Source: JBOHDX01 sp050700835 (GTDB taxonomy: Bacteria > Actinomycetota > Actinomycetes > Propionibacteriales > Nocardioidaceae). Taken from it: 7,550 nt of DNA. The position numbers and the translations under genes were made by a program. Below the pieces are notes generated by a model. It was not told where the DNA came from. It worked only from the letters and a program-made list of their open reading frames with translations, and searched no databases. Location of the stretch: positions 1 through 7,550 of the forward strand of contig JBOHDX010000001.1 in assembly GCA_050700835.1 (NCBI GenBank), in the 5' to 3' direction. Below are positions 1 through 6,373 of the stretch, one piece after another (the first letter of the stretch is position 1; each line of letters begins with the position of its first letter).

Positions 1-912
1 AACCGCCGCCACCTCGGTGACTCTCTGTTCGCCGGCACCGCAACCGGTGCCGGCGTGCTGATTCTGGCCGTCCTGGCGGGGGTCGCCGGCTTCCTGGTCC
101 TCGACAGCCTGCCGGCGATCACCGCCGGCAACATCGCGACCGACGCGGGCCAGTCCAACGTCTGGTCGTACGTCTGGCCGCTGCTGTTCGGCACGGTCCT
201 GTCCTCCGCCATCGCCCTGCTGATCGCGACCCCGCTTGCCATCGGGGTGGCGCTGTTCGTCTCGCACTACGCACCGCGGCGACTGTCCGCACCCATCGCG
301 TACGTGCTCGACCTGCTGGCGGCGGTGCCCAGCGTCGTGTACGGACTGTGGGGCATCTTCTTCGTTGCTCCGCACGTGGTGCCCGCCTACACCTGGCTGG
401 CCAGTCACCTGTCCTGGGTGCCGCTGTTCGCCGGGCCGGCCTCGGTGACGGGACGCACGGTCCTCACCGCCTCGATCGTGCTGGCGGTGATGATCCTGCC
501 GATCATCACCGCGTTGTCACGCGAGATCTTCCTGCAGACACCGCGGCTGCACGAGGAGGCCGCCCTGGCCCTCGGCGCCACGCGCTGGGAGATGATCCGG
601 ATGACCGTGCTGCCGTACGGCCGGTCCGGGATCGTCAGTGCGGCGATGCTCGGTCTCGGTCGTGCCCTCGGCGAGACGATGGCGGTCGCCCTGGTGCTGT
701 CGGTCAGCGGCGTGGTGAGCCTGAACATGATCAGCAACACCAACCCGAGCACGATCGCGGCCAACATCGCGCTGAAGTTCCCGGAGTCGAGCGGGGTGCT
801 GACGAACCTGCTGATCGCCTCCGGACTGGCCTTGTTCGTGCTCACGTTCGCGGTGAACTTCGTCGCCCGGGCGATCGTCGGCCGTCGCGCCGACTTCTCC
901 GGAGCGAACTGA
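1..912 (+). CDS. pstC: Phosphate ABC transporter permease PstC (5' end missing)
   Basis: One of the two membrane subunits of the high-affinity phosphate importer PstSCAB, which passes phosphate from the lipoprotein PstS across the membrane using ATP hydrolysed by PstB. The frame is open to base 1 and its first residues (NRRHLGDSLF) already resemble the PstC N-terminus, so the true start lies upstream of the window. The GTG at 55 falls inside the first membrane helix and is not a start. 303 residues are visible. Hydrophobic segments lie near residues 17-35, 60-88, 100-124, 155-171, 211-239 and 268-292. The ABC-permease EAA loop is at 186-205 (EAALALGATRWEMIRMTVLP), which docks on PstB, followed by the PstC-typical GRALGETMAVAL. 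The stop TGA is one base before the ATG of pstA, so the genes are almost certainly co-transcribed. pstS probably precedes it off-window. Confidence 0.95.
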   Translation, partial: NRRHLGDSLFAGTATGAGVLILAVLAGVAGFLVLDSLPAITAGNIATDAGQSNVWSYVWPLLFGTVLSSAIALLIATPLAIGVALFVSHYAPRRLSAPIAYVLDLLAAVPSVVYGLWGIFFVAPHVVPAYTWLASHLSWVPLFAGPASVTGRTVLTASIVLAVMILPIITALSREIFLQTPRLHEEAALALGATRWEMIRMTVLPYGRSGIVSAAMLGLGRALGETMAVALVLSVSGVVSLNMISNTNPSTIAANIALKFPESSGVLTNLLIASGLALFVLTFAVNFVARAIVGRRADFSGAN

Positions 913-913
913 G

Positions 914-2011
914 ATGGCCCCGACTCTGTCGACTGCCGCGCCGGAGGCGCCGGTCGAGCGGCGGGCCGGCCCACCGGACCTGCACGGGAACCGTCTGCGC
1001 CGGGGCGCGCCGGCCGCGGTCCTGGCAGGGTCCGCGGTCGTCGGCTCTGCCGGCACGTCGGCCCTCGGCGGCGGGGTGGCCGCCTGCGTCGTCGTGTCGT
1101 GGCTGGTGTTCGTCGTCGCGTTGCAGGTGGTGTCCCGCCGCTTCGAGGAGCGTCGGCATGCCAACGACCGGCTCGCCACGACCCTGATCGTGTCCGCGTT
1201 CGGGCTGGCGCTGCTGCCGCTGGTGAGCCTGCTGTGGGTCGTGATCTCCCGGGGCGCCGGTCAGCTGTCCGCGCAGTTCTTCACCTACTCGATGCGCAAC
1301 GTGGTCGGGGCGGGTGGCGGGATCTACCACGCCATCATCGGCACCGTCCTGATCACGCTCGTCGCGGCCGTCATGTCGGTGCCGATCGGGTTGTTCACCG
1401 CGATCTACCTGGTGGAGTACGGCCCCGGCCGGAGGCTGGCGGCCTGGATCACCTTCCTCGTCGACGTGATGACGGGGATCCCCTCCATCGTCGCCGGCCT
1501 GTTCGCGTACGCGCTGTTCGCGATCTTCCTCGGCGACGGCACCCGGACCGGCTTCGCCGGTGCGGTCGCACTGAGCGCGCTGATGATCCCGATCGTGGTC
1601 CGATCCAGCGAGGAGATGCTGAAGCTGGTGCCGAACGAGCTCCGGGAGGCGGCGTACGCCCTAGGGGTGCCGAGGTGGCGCACGATCGTCAAGGTGGTTC
1701 TGCCCACGTCGTTGGCCGGCATCGTCACCGGCGTGACACTGGCCATCGCCCGGGTGATCGGCGAGACCGCGCCGCTGCTGATCACGGCCGGCTACACGTT
1801 GTCGACCAACACCAACCTGTTCGGTGGCCGGATGATGACGCTCCCGGTCTTCGCCTACCAGTCCTACAAGCAGCCGGGCGTCCCCCCACAGTTCGGGTAC
1901 GACCGGGGATGGGGGGCTGCACTGGTGCTGATGCTGATCGTGATGGTGCTCAACCTGGCGGCACGACTCGTGTCCTACTTCTTGTCCCCCGCGAGGAGCT
2001 CCCGTGGCTAG
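914..2011 (+). CDS. pstA: Phosphate ABC transporter permease PstA
   Basis: Second membrane subunit of the Pst phosphate importer, partner of PstC and PstB. 365 residues. The ATG at 914 is one base after the pstC stop, with GGAG at 901-904 as ribosome binding site. The permease core runs from about residue 88 to 357. It has the EAA loop EAAYALGVPRWRTIVKVVLP at 245-264 and the PstA motif IGETAPLL at 282-289. The first ~85 residues are an extension not found in short PstA proteins such as that of E. coli: a Pro/Ala/Arg-rich tail, then Ala/Gly/Val-rich stretches near 33-51 and 54-73 that could be one or two extra membrane helices, then a charged stretch (RRFEERR). Extended PstA N-termini occur in actinobacteria, so this is not a frameshift artefact. 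The last 8 bases overlap pstB, which indicates coupled translation. Confidence 0.95.
   Translation: MAPTLSTAAPEAPVERRAGPPDLHGNRLRRGAPAAVLAGSAVVGSAGTSALGGGVAACVVVSWLVFVVALQVVSRRFEERRHANDRLATTLIVSAFGLALLPLVSLLWVVISRGAGQLSAQFFTYSMRNVVGAGGGIYHAIIGTVLITLVAAVMSVPIGLFTAIYLVEYGPGRRLAAWITFLVDVMTGIPSIVAGLFAYALFAIFLGDGTRTGFAGAVALSALMIPIVVRSSEEMLKLVPNELREAAYALGVPRWRTIVKVVLPTSLAGIVTGVTLAIARVIGETAPLLITAGYTLSTNTNLFGGRMMTLPVFAYQSYKQPGVPPQFGYDRGWGAALVLMLIVMVLNLAARLVSYFLSPARSSRG
1993..1998 (+). promoter_or_regulatory. Ribosome binding site of pstB
   Basis: GAGGAG lies inside the last codons of pstA, five bases before the GTG at 2004. It fixes a start that overlaps the pstA stop (TAG 2009-2011) and makes translational coupling likely. 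Confidence 0.75.
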
Positions 2012-2783
2012 AAGCATCGACGTGTCCGGCCTGGACATCTACTACCGCGACTTCCTCGCGGTCGAGGGCGTGTCGATCACGATCGCCGCGCGGTCGGTGA
2101 CCGCGTTCATCGGGCCGTCCGGCTGCGGCAAGTCGACGTTCCTGCGCTCGCTGAACCGGATGCACGAGGTGATCCCCGGTGCCCGCGTCGAGGGCAAGAT
2201 CACCGTCGACGGCCAAGACCTCTACGGCGACGACGTCGATCCGGTGGCGGTCCGCCGGATGATCGGCATGGTGTTCCAGCGGCCCAACCCGTTCCCGACC
2301 ATGTCGATCCACGGCAACGTCCTGGCCGGCCTCAAGCTGAACAGCCACCGGATGAAGAAGTCGGCCGCAGACGAGATCGTCGAGCGGTCGCTGCGCGGCG
2401 CCAACCTGTGGGAGGAGGTCAAGGATCGTCTCGACAAACCCGGCTCCAGCCTGTCCGGCGGCCAGCAGCAGCGGCTGTGCATCGCTCGGGCCATCGCCGT
2501 CGAGCCGCAGGTGCTGCTGATGGACGAACCCTGCTCGGCCCTCGACCCGATCTCCACCAGCGCCATCGAGGATCTCATCCACGAGTTGAAGGACCGCTAC
2601 ACGATCGTCATCGTCACCCACAACATGCAGCAGGCAGCCCGGGTCTCGGACACCACGGCGTTCTTCAACCTCTCCGGTGTGGGGAAGCCGGGCAAGCTGG
2701 TGGAGTTCGGGCCCACGCCGAAGATCTTCGCCAACCCCGACGAGGCCGCCACCGAGGCGTACATCTCCGGCCGGTTCGGCTGA
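2004..2783 (+). CDS. pstB: Phosphate ABC transporter ATP-binding protein PstB
   Basis: ATPase of the Pst importer: a cytoplasmic dimer that binds the EAA loops of PstC and PstA and powers phosphate uptake. 259 residues, the usual PstB length. GTG start at 2004, supported by GAGGAG five bases upstream. All nucleotide-binding motifs are intact: Walker A GPSGCGKST at 37-45, Q-loop Q92 within the PstB-typical FQRPNPFPTMS, signature LSGGQQQR at 150-157, Walker B VLLMDEP at 170-176 with catalytic E175, D-loop SALD at 178-181, and switch histidine H206 in VTHNMQQA. A short insertion FNLSGVGKPGKLVEFG near 221-236 and the C-terminal EAYISGRFG fit the family. It is the last gene of the operon here. No phoU follows; a 56-nt palindrome begins 3 bases after the stop. 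Confidence 0.97.
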   Translation: MARSIDVSGLDIYYRDFLAVEGVSITIAARSVTAFIGPSGCGKSTFLRSLNRMHEVIPGARVEGKITVDGQDLYGDDVDPVAVRRMIGMVFQRPNPFPTMSIHGNVLAGLKLNSHRMKKSAADEIVERSLRGANLWEEVKDRLDKPGSSLSGGQQQRLCIARAIAVEPQVLLMDEPCSALDPISTSAIEDLIHELKDRYTIVIVTHNMQQAARVSDTTAFFNLSGVGKPGKLVEFGPTPKIFANPDEAATEAYISGRFG

Positions 2784-2786
2784 AGC

Positions 2787-2842
2787 GACCGAAGAATCGA
2801 TATTGGCGTCGCCATGGCGATGCCAATGTCGATTCTTCGGTC
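2787..2842. terminator. 56-nt near-perfect palindrome, probable bidirectional terminator between pstB and pit
   Basis: Bases 2787-2842 form two 28-base arms around a centre between 2814 and 2815. Of 28 pairs, 26 are Watson-Crick. The two exceptions (2801/2828 and 2808/2821) are T/G combinations that become G-U wobbles in + strand RNA but A/C mismatches in - strand RNA. The arms begin GACCGAAGAATCGA and end TCGATTCTTCGGTC; the centre is TCGCCATGGCGA. The element fills almost the whole 68-base gap between the convergent stops of pstB (3 bases away) and the Pit gene (9 bases away), which is where a shared terminator is expected. No clear U-tract follows on either side, which is common in actinobacteria. 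The unbroken length is unusual for a simple terminator, so another role such as an RNase III target or a dispersed repeat is possible. Confidence 0.7.
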
Positions 2843-2851
2843 AGATCCTTG

Positions 2852-3862
2852 TCAGCCGAGGAACAGGGACCCGATGCCATAGGCGCCGGCCGCCACGAGT
2901 GCCGCCGCCGGGATCGTGACGATCCAGGCGAGCACGATGTTGCGGGCCACCCCCCACCGCACCGCGGACAGGCTCTTGGTGGCGCCGGCACCCATCACTG
3001 ACGAGGTGATCACGTGGGTGGTCGACACCGGAGCCTGGAGGCCGAGCGCCATCACGTACAGCACAGTGGCCGAAACGGCTTCGGACGCGAACCCGCGCGG
3101 GGTGTCGAGGTGGATGATGCGCCGGCCGAGCGTACGCATGATGCGCCACCCGCCGGAGTAGGTCCCCAGCGAGATCGCCGACGCCGCCGCCACCTTGACC
3201 CACCACGGGATCGGCTGGTTCGCGCTCACGTGACCGGAGGCGAGCAGGGCCGTGAACATCACGCCCATCGTCTTCTGCGCGTCCTGCAGCCCGTGGCCGA
3301 GCGCCATCGCGGCCGCCGAGACGGTCTGGGCCGCCTTGAAGCCGCGGTTGACCTTGCGCGGCGCGACCGAACGGAAGATCCACAGGATCAGGAGCATGAC
3401 CGCGAACGCACCGGCGAAGCCGATCAGCGGTGACAACACCATCGGGATGACGACCTTGTTGAACACTCCGGTCCACAGCACCGGGGCCGACGCGGCGAGA
3501 CCGGCTCCGACGAGCCCGCCGATGAGCGCGTGCGACGACGAGGACGGGAGGCCGAAGTACCACGTCACGAGGTTCCAGGCGATGGCGCCGACGAGCGCGC
3601 CGAGCACCACCGTCAGACCGTGCTCACCCTGAAGACTCGCCGAGTTGACGTCGAGGATTCCCTTCGCGATCGTGCTCGCCACCTCGGTGCCGAGAAATGC
3701 GCCGGCGAAGTTCATCACCGCGGCGAGGAGCAGCGCGATACGCGGGGTCAGCGCCCGCGTCGATACCGAGGTGGCGATCGCGTTGGCCGCGTCGTGGAAA
3801 CCGTTGGTGAAGTCAAAGATCAGGGCGATCGCGACGACCGCGATGACGAGAGCAAGCTCCAC
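2852..3862 (-). CDS. pit: Low-affinity inorganic phosphate transporter, PiT family
   Basis: Integral membrane permease that takes up phosphate (in bacteria usually as a metal-phosphate complex) with protons, used when phosphate is plentiful. 336 residues, shorter than the ~500-residue E. coli PitA but usual for the compact bacterial/archaeal form. Both halves of the PiT inverted duplication are visible. The N-terminal signature DFTNGFHDAANAIAT is at 17-31, with SSSSHALIGG at 107-116. The C-terminal repeat has GHGLQDAQKTMG at 189-200 and PVSTTHVITSSVMG at 278-291. About ten hydrophobic segments can be read. The start is GTG at 3860-3862, with AAGGA (complement of 3873-3877) ten bases upstream, inside the end of the preceding gene. 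Only 3 bases separate it from the DUF47 gene, so the two form one transcription unit, converging on pstCAB. Confidence 0.95.
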   Translation of the reverse strand: MELALVIAVVAIALIFDFTNGFHDAANAIATSVSTRALTPRIALLLAAVMNFAGAFLGTEVASTIAKGILDVNSASLQGEHGLTVVLGALVGAIAWNLVTWYFGLPSSSSHALIGGLVGAGLAASAPVLWTGVFNKVVIPMVLSPLIGFAGAFAVMLLILWIFRSVAPRKVNRGFKAAQTVSAAAMALGHGLQDAQKTMGVMFTALLASGHVSANQPIPWWVKVAAASAISLGTYSGGWRIMRTLGRRIIHLDTPRGFASEAVSATVLYVMALGLQAPVSTTHVITSSVMGAGATKSLSAVRWGVARNIVLAWIVTIPAAALVAAGAYGIGSLFLG

Positions 3863-3865
3863 CGG

Positions 3866-4483
3866 TCAGGATTCCTTGACGGCGATCTGCTCGACTGTGT
3901 TCGCCACCGACTCGAGCGCGTCGATCGCGTGCTCGAAGGCGTCGACGACGTCCTTGAGCTTGAGCACCTCGAGCGCGGGGTACGCCCCGCTGAACAGCGT
4001 CGCCACGATGCGGCGGTAGCTGCGGTCGCCTTGGTTCTCCAACCGGTTGATCTCGATCCAGTACTCCTCGAGGGCCTGCATGGTGCGCAGCCTGGGCATG
4101 GCCTCGGCGGTCAGCTCCGCAGCGCGCTGGAGCACCTCGATCTGGGCGGCGACCTCGGCGGGCAGCTCGCCCACCTCGTACAACACGATCAGGTCGACGG
4201 CCTCCTCCATGAAGTCCATGACGTCATCGAGGTTGTTGGCCAGGCGGTAGATGTCCTCGCGGTCGAACGGCGTGACGAAGGTGCTGTTGACCCGGCGGAC
4301 GATCTCGTGAGTGGTCTCGTCGGCCTGGTGCTCGATCTCGCGCATCTGGGTGCCGAGCGCGACACGGTCGCTCGTGGCGTCGAGCAGGGTGGCGAGCAGC
4401 TCGGCTCCGGTGACCAGGTTGTTGGCGGATCGGGCGAAGAGTTCGTAGAAGGAACCCTCGGTCGGACGGATCTTCAACCGCAC
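3866..4483 (-). CDS. DUF47 (PhoU-like) Pit accessory protein
   Basis: 205-residue cytoplasmic, mostly helical protein of the DUF47/PhoU_div family, which resembles the phosphate regulator PhoU and is often encoded directly before a pit gene. It is thought to modulate Pit activity; the mechanism is not visible here. Family features: the N-terminal FYELFARSANNLVTGAELL at 12-30, the acidic metal-ligand-type segments REIEHQADETTHEIVRR near 48-64 and DREDIYRLANNLDDVMDFMEE near 73-93, and a C-terminal matching segment LKLKDVVDAFEHAIDALESVANTVE near 174-198. The start is GTG at 4481-4483, with GGGAG (complement of 4490-4494) six bases upstream. It is the first gene of the pit unit. No convincing Pho box or -10/-35 pair was found in the 110 bases upstream. 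No phoU follows pstB in this window, so this may be the only PhoU-like protein at the locus. Confidence 0.92.
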   Translation of the reverse strand: MRLKIRPTEGSFYELFARSANNLVTGAELLATLLDATSDRVALGTQMREIEHQADETTHEIVRRVNSTFVTPFDREDIYRLANNLDDVMDFMEEAVDLIVLYEVGELPAEVAAQIEVLQRAAELTAEAMPRLRTMQALEEYWIEINRLENQGDRSYRRIVATLFSGAYPALEVLKLKDVVDAFEHAIDALESVANTVEQIAVKES

Positions 4484-4557
4484 GACAGACTCCCGTCAAT
4501 CGGGGGGGATGGCCTCGACCATGCTAGGGGGTGGTGGCTGGGCAGGTGGCACCGAGA

Positions 4558-4575
4558 CCCCGCCGGGGCCCGGGG
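4558..4575 (-). terminator. Weak GC-rich hairpin downstream of the 47-aa ORF
   Basis: CCCCG (4558-4562) can pair with CGGGG (4571-4575) around an 8-base GC-only loop, 19 bases beyond the stop of the 47-aa ORF and 75 bases before the DUF47 start. There is no U-tract. At this GC content such a 5-bp stem occurs easily by chance, so it is only a possible terminator. Confidence 0.2.
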
Positions 4576-4593
4576 CGTGTGGAAGGCGCCGAC

Positions 4594-4737
4594 TCAGCCG
4601 ATGCCGAGGATCTTGTCGACCTGTTGCTGGCTCAGCGGACCCTCTGCCTCGGAGGCGGCAATCATCAGATTGCTCGTCATCTCGATCTCGGCCAGCGCAT
4701 CGTCGTCGCGCAGGCGAGCGTCCAGGGGTCCGGTCAC
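4594..4737 (-). CDS. Small acidic hypothetical protein, 47 residues
   Basis: Not recognised with confidence. The GTG at 4735-4737 is preceded by AGGAG (complement of 4743-4747) with five bases between, which selects it over an in-frame ATG at 4846-4848. The extra N-terminal residues from that ATG are rich in Gly, Pro, Arg and His and look non-coding. The product is compact: MTGPLDARLRDDDALAEIEM, then a stretch of small and hydrophobic residues ending in LMIAASEAEG, then PLSQQQVDKILGIG. It reads as two amphipathic helices joined by a Gly-Pro turn, with no membrane segment, cysteine or catalytic motif. The final PLSQQQVDKILG resembles the short C-terminal helix of small actinobacterial proteins I have seen, but I cannot name a family. 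It lies 110 bases upstream of the DUF47-pit pair on the same strand, so co-transcription is possible. Confidence 0.65.
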   Translation of the reverse strand: MTGPLDARLRDDDALAEIEMTSNLMIAASEAEGPLSQQQVDKILGIG

Positions 4738-5003
4738 GTGTTCTCCTGAGTCACCCACGAGGGCGTGCGGTTTCGAGGCCCCGTGCAGCCAAGCGTACGC
4801 CGGGCCGGGGTCGCTCGGAGCCGAACGGCCGAACCGGTCCCGGTGCACATCCCGGAGCCGGACGACACCACATCGTCTGCATGGCGCTGGCCCCGGGATT
4901 GAGTTGAGTCGAATCTGGCCGAATGGGTGACGCCCCGCCCGCGAGATGCCCGGAGACTAGGCAAGTCAAGAGCTGACCTGGGGGAAGACAAGAGTTGTTG
5001 AAC
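4738..5003. other. Divergent intergenic region, no confident element
   Basis: 266 bases between the - strand 47-aa ORF and the + strand cell-wall peptidase gene; it must hold promoters for both. Seen: the ribosome binding site of the 47-aa ORF at 4743-4747, a short direct repeat TTGAGTTGAG at 4899-4908, and a small inverted pair GTCA/TGAC at 4965-4977. No -35/-10 pair with good spacing and no structured riboswitch could be supported. Confidence 0.4.
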
Positions 5004-6275
5004 ATGGCAGGGCGGCGGTCTCGGGGCGTCGCCGACCATCACAGCACCTCGGCCCTGATCGCAGCAGGAGCAGTGTTCCTCGCCGTGGTCACGGCCGCTC
5101 TGACACCGACGACTGCGGCGCTGGCCGAACCCGTGGCGGCCAGCCCGCGGTCGTCAAGACCGGTGGCCTTCCCCAAGAATCCAATGGGACCGAAGCCGCC
5201 GCAACGGTTCGGCCGGGCCATCGACGCCACGCCGATGTACCAGGCGCAGAACGACTGCTCGTCGGTCGCACTGCCTGGCACCCGCCGGCTGCTGGCGCTG
5301 CTGATCCGGACGTACGGTCGCGGTCAGGGCAGCAGCGCCGCGCCCCGCGCCTGCACCGAGAGCGGCATCTCCGAGCACAAGGACGGGCGGGCCTTCGATT
5401 GGATGGTCAACGTGGCCAACAAGTCTGACCGACTGGCCGCCGCGAACTTCCTGTCCTGGCTGACGACCAAGGGGCCCGACGGGCAGGCCGGCTACATGGC
5501 TCGACGGCTCGGCGTCATGTACGTCATCTACAACCGGCGGATCTGGGGCGCCTACGAACCCGGCTGGCGCCCCTACACCTACGGCGATCCGCACACGTCC
5601 CACATCCATGTGTCCCTGACCTGGAACGGGGCCCGTGCGCACACCTCGTTCTGGACGGGGCATACGTGGCCCACCGACTACGGCACCTGCGCCGTCTTCT
5701 TCGGCTCCCCGGCGGTCGTATGGACGTCCCGGCCGCGACTCGTCGAGTGCGCGCGGCCGGTCCGCGCCCCGCGCACTGAACCCGGCCCCTACCTGTGGCT
5801 CGGCTCTGCCGGCACGGCCGTGACCGACCTGCAGCGCAGGCTGCACATCCGGGCCACCGGCAGCTTCGGGCGCGCCACCCAGCGGGCGGTGCTGCGGTAC
5901 CAGTTCTGGCACGACCTGCCGCGGACCGGCGCGATCGACTCGCCTACCCGCGCCTCGCTCTATCGGGCCGGCTCGACGTGGAACGCCCCCACCTGGACCG
6001 CCCGCGCGGCCGCCCGCTTCGCCCGCACCAACCTCGGCTCACCGGTGCTGCACCCGCACGACTTCGGCACTCCGGCGCTCGCTCTGCAGACTGCGCTGCG
6101 GATGCCGCGGGGGCTGCGAACCGGCTACATCGGCTACCGGACCGTGGCCGAGCTGACGGCCTTCAAGGTGGCGCACGATCTCCCGGCCACGGGACGCGTC
6201 GGCCCGGCGGTCTGGGCACTGCTGCCGGTCCCGCCTCCCGCTCGGCGCGCCCGGGCGTACCTGCTCGGCCCGTGA
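5004..6275 (+). CDS. Secreted ARB-07466-like putative peptidoglycan peptidase with two PG-binding domains
   Basis: Probable exported cell-wall enzyme of 423 residues. Residues 1-41 look like a signal peptide: RR near the start, hydrophobic 16-33, and a candidate cleavage after ALA. After a Pro-rich linker, residues ~74-225 match the ARB-07466-like domain. It has C85 and C117 (possible disulfide), then SEHKDGRAFDW at 123-133, which fits the M15-type zinc motif SxHxxGxAxD (H125, D132). A second ligand cluster, DPHTSHIHVS, is at 195-204 (H200/H202). Residues ~264-320 and ~355-407 are two peptidoglycan_binding_1 repeats, the first with LWLGSAGTAVTDLQRRL. The role is inferred: binding peptidoglycan and cutting its stem peptides. 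Start choice is uncertain: ATG 5004 pairs with AAGAG nine bases upstream, while TTG 4995 pairs with GGGGA. The difference is three residues. The stop lies in a 32-bp tandem duplication. Confidence 0.87.
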   Translation: MAGRRSRGVADHHSTSALIAAGAVFLAVVTAALTPTTAALAEPVAASPRSSRPVAFPKNPMGPKPPQRFGRAIDATPMYQAQNDCSSVALPGTRRLLALLIRTYGRGQGSSAAPRACTESGISEHKDGRAFDWMVNVANKSDRLAAANFLSWLTTKGPDGQAGYMARRLGVMYVIYNRRIWGAYEPGWRPYTYGDPHTSHIHVSLTWNGARAHTSFWTGHTWPTDYGTCAVFFGSPAVVWTSRPRLVECARPVRAPRTEPGPYLWLGSAGTAVTDLQRRLHIRATGSFGRATQRAVLRYQFWHDLPRTGAIDSPTRASLYRAGSTWNAPTWTARAAARFARTNLGSPVLHPHDFGTPALALQTALRMPRGLRTGYIGYRTVAELTAFKVAHDLPATGRVGPAVWALLPVPPPARRARAYLLGP

Positions 6276-6316
6276 CCTGACGGTGGGCGTACCTGCTCGG
6301 CCCGTGACCTGACGGC
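6253..6316. repeat. 32-bp tandem duplication covering the 3' end and stop of the peptidase gene
   Basis: Two adjacent 32-base copies, 6253-6284 and 6285-6316, agree at 31 of 32 positions; only the last base differs (T in the first, C in the second). Each begins GGGCGTACCTGCTCGGCCCG. The first copy encodes the last residues and stop codon (6273-6275) of the peptidase. The second lies just downstream and is not translated in that frame. Such high identity suggests a recent slippage event or a polymorphic site. Confidence 0.92.
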
Positions 6317-6322
6317 GGGCCG
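6298..6322 (+). terminator. Possible terminator hairpin downstream of the peptidase gene
   Basis: CGGCCCG (6298-6304) pairs with CGGGCCG (6316-6322) around an 11-base loop, 23 bases after the peptidase stop. The 3' arm begins at the one base that differs between the two 32-bp copies, so the T-to-C change strengthens this stem relative to the equivalent fold of copy 1. No U-tract follows; the function is inferred. Confidence 0.35.
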
Positions 6323-6373
6323 GACAGCGCTGGGCCGTCGCGCGCGTGGCACTCGTGCACCGTCCGCCCCAGC

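Noticed and set aside
55..912. GTG at 55 as the start of a 285-aa PstC
   Set aside because: The frame is open to base 1 and encodes typical PstC N-terminal residues before it; the GTG lies in the first membrane helix.
405..1179. Long - strand frames opposite pstC and pstA
   Set aside because: They are Arg/Pro/Ala-rich antisense frames produced by third-position GC bias, with no domain signal, and the + strand genes are certain.
4484..4593. Pho box upstream of DUF47-pit
   Set aside because: No pair of 11-bp GTTCACC-like direct repeats could be found on either strand.
4594..4848. 84-aa version of the small - strand ORF starting at the ATG at 4846-4848
   Set aside because: The additional N-terminus looks like non-coding translation and lacks a good ribosome binding site; the GTG at 4735-4737 has a clear one.
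3530..4930. 466-residue + strand open frame opposite the pit and DUF47 genes
   Set aside because: Its translation is low-complexity Asp/Arg/His/Val-rich text, mirrored from well-recognised genes on the other strand.
4838..5003. c-di-AMP (ydaO-type) riboswitch before the cell-wall peptidase gene
   Set aside because: Actinobacterial cell-wall hydrolase genes often carry one, and pieces such as AGAGCTGACC and GGGGGAA are present, but they occur in the wrong order, next to the start codon, and without the paired helices.
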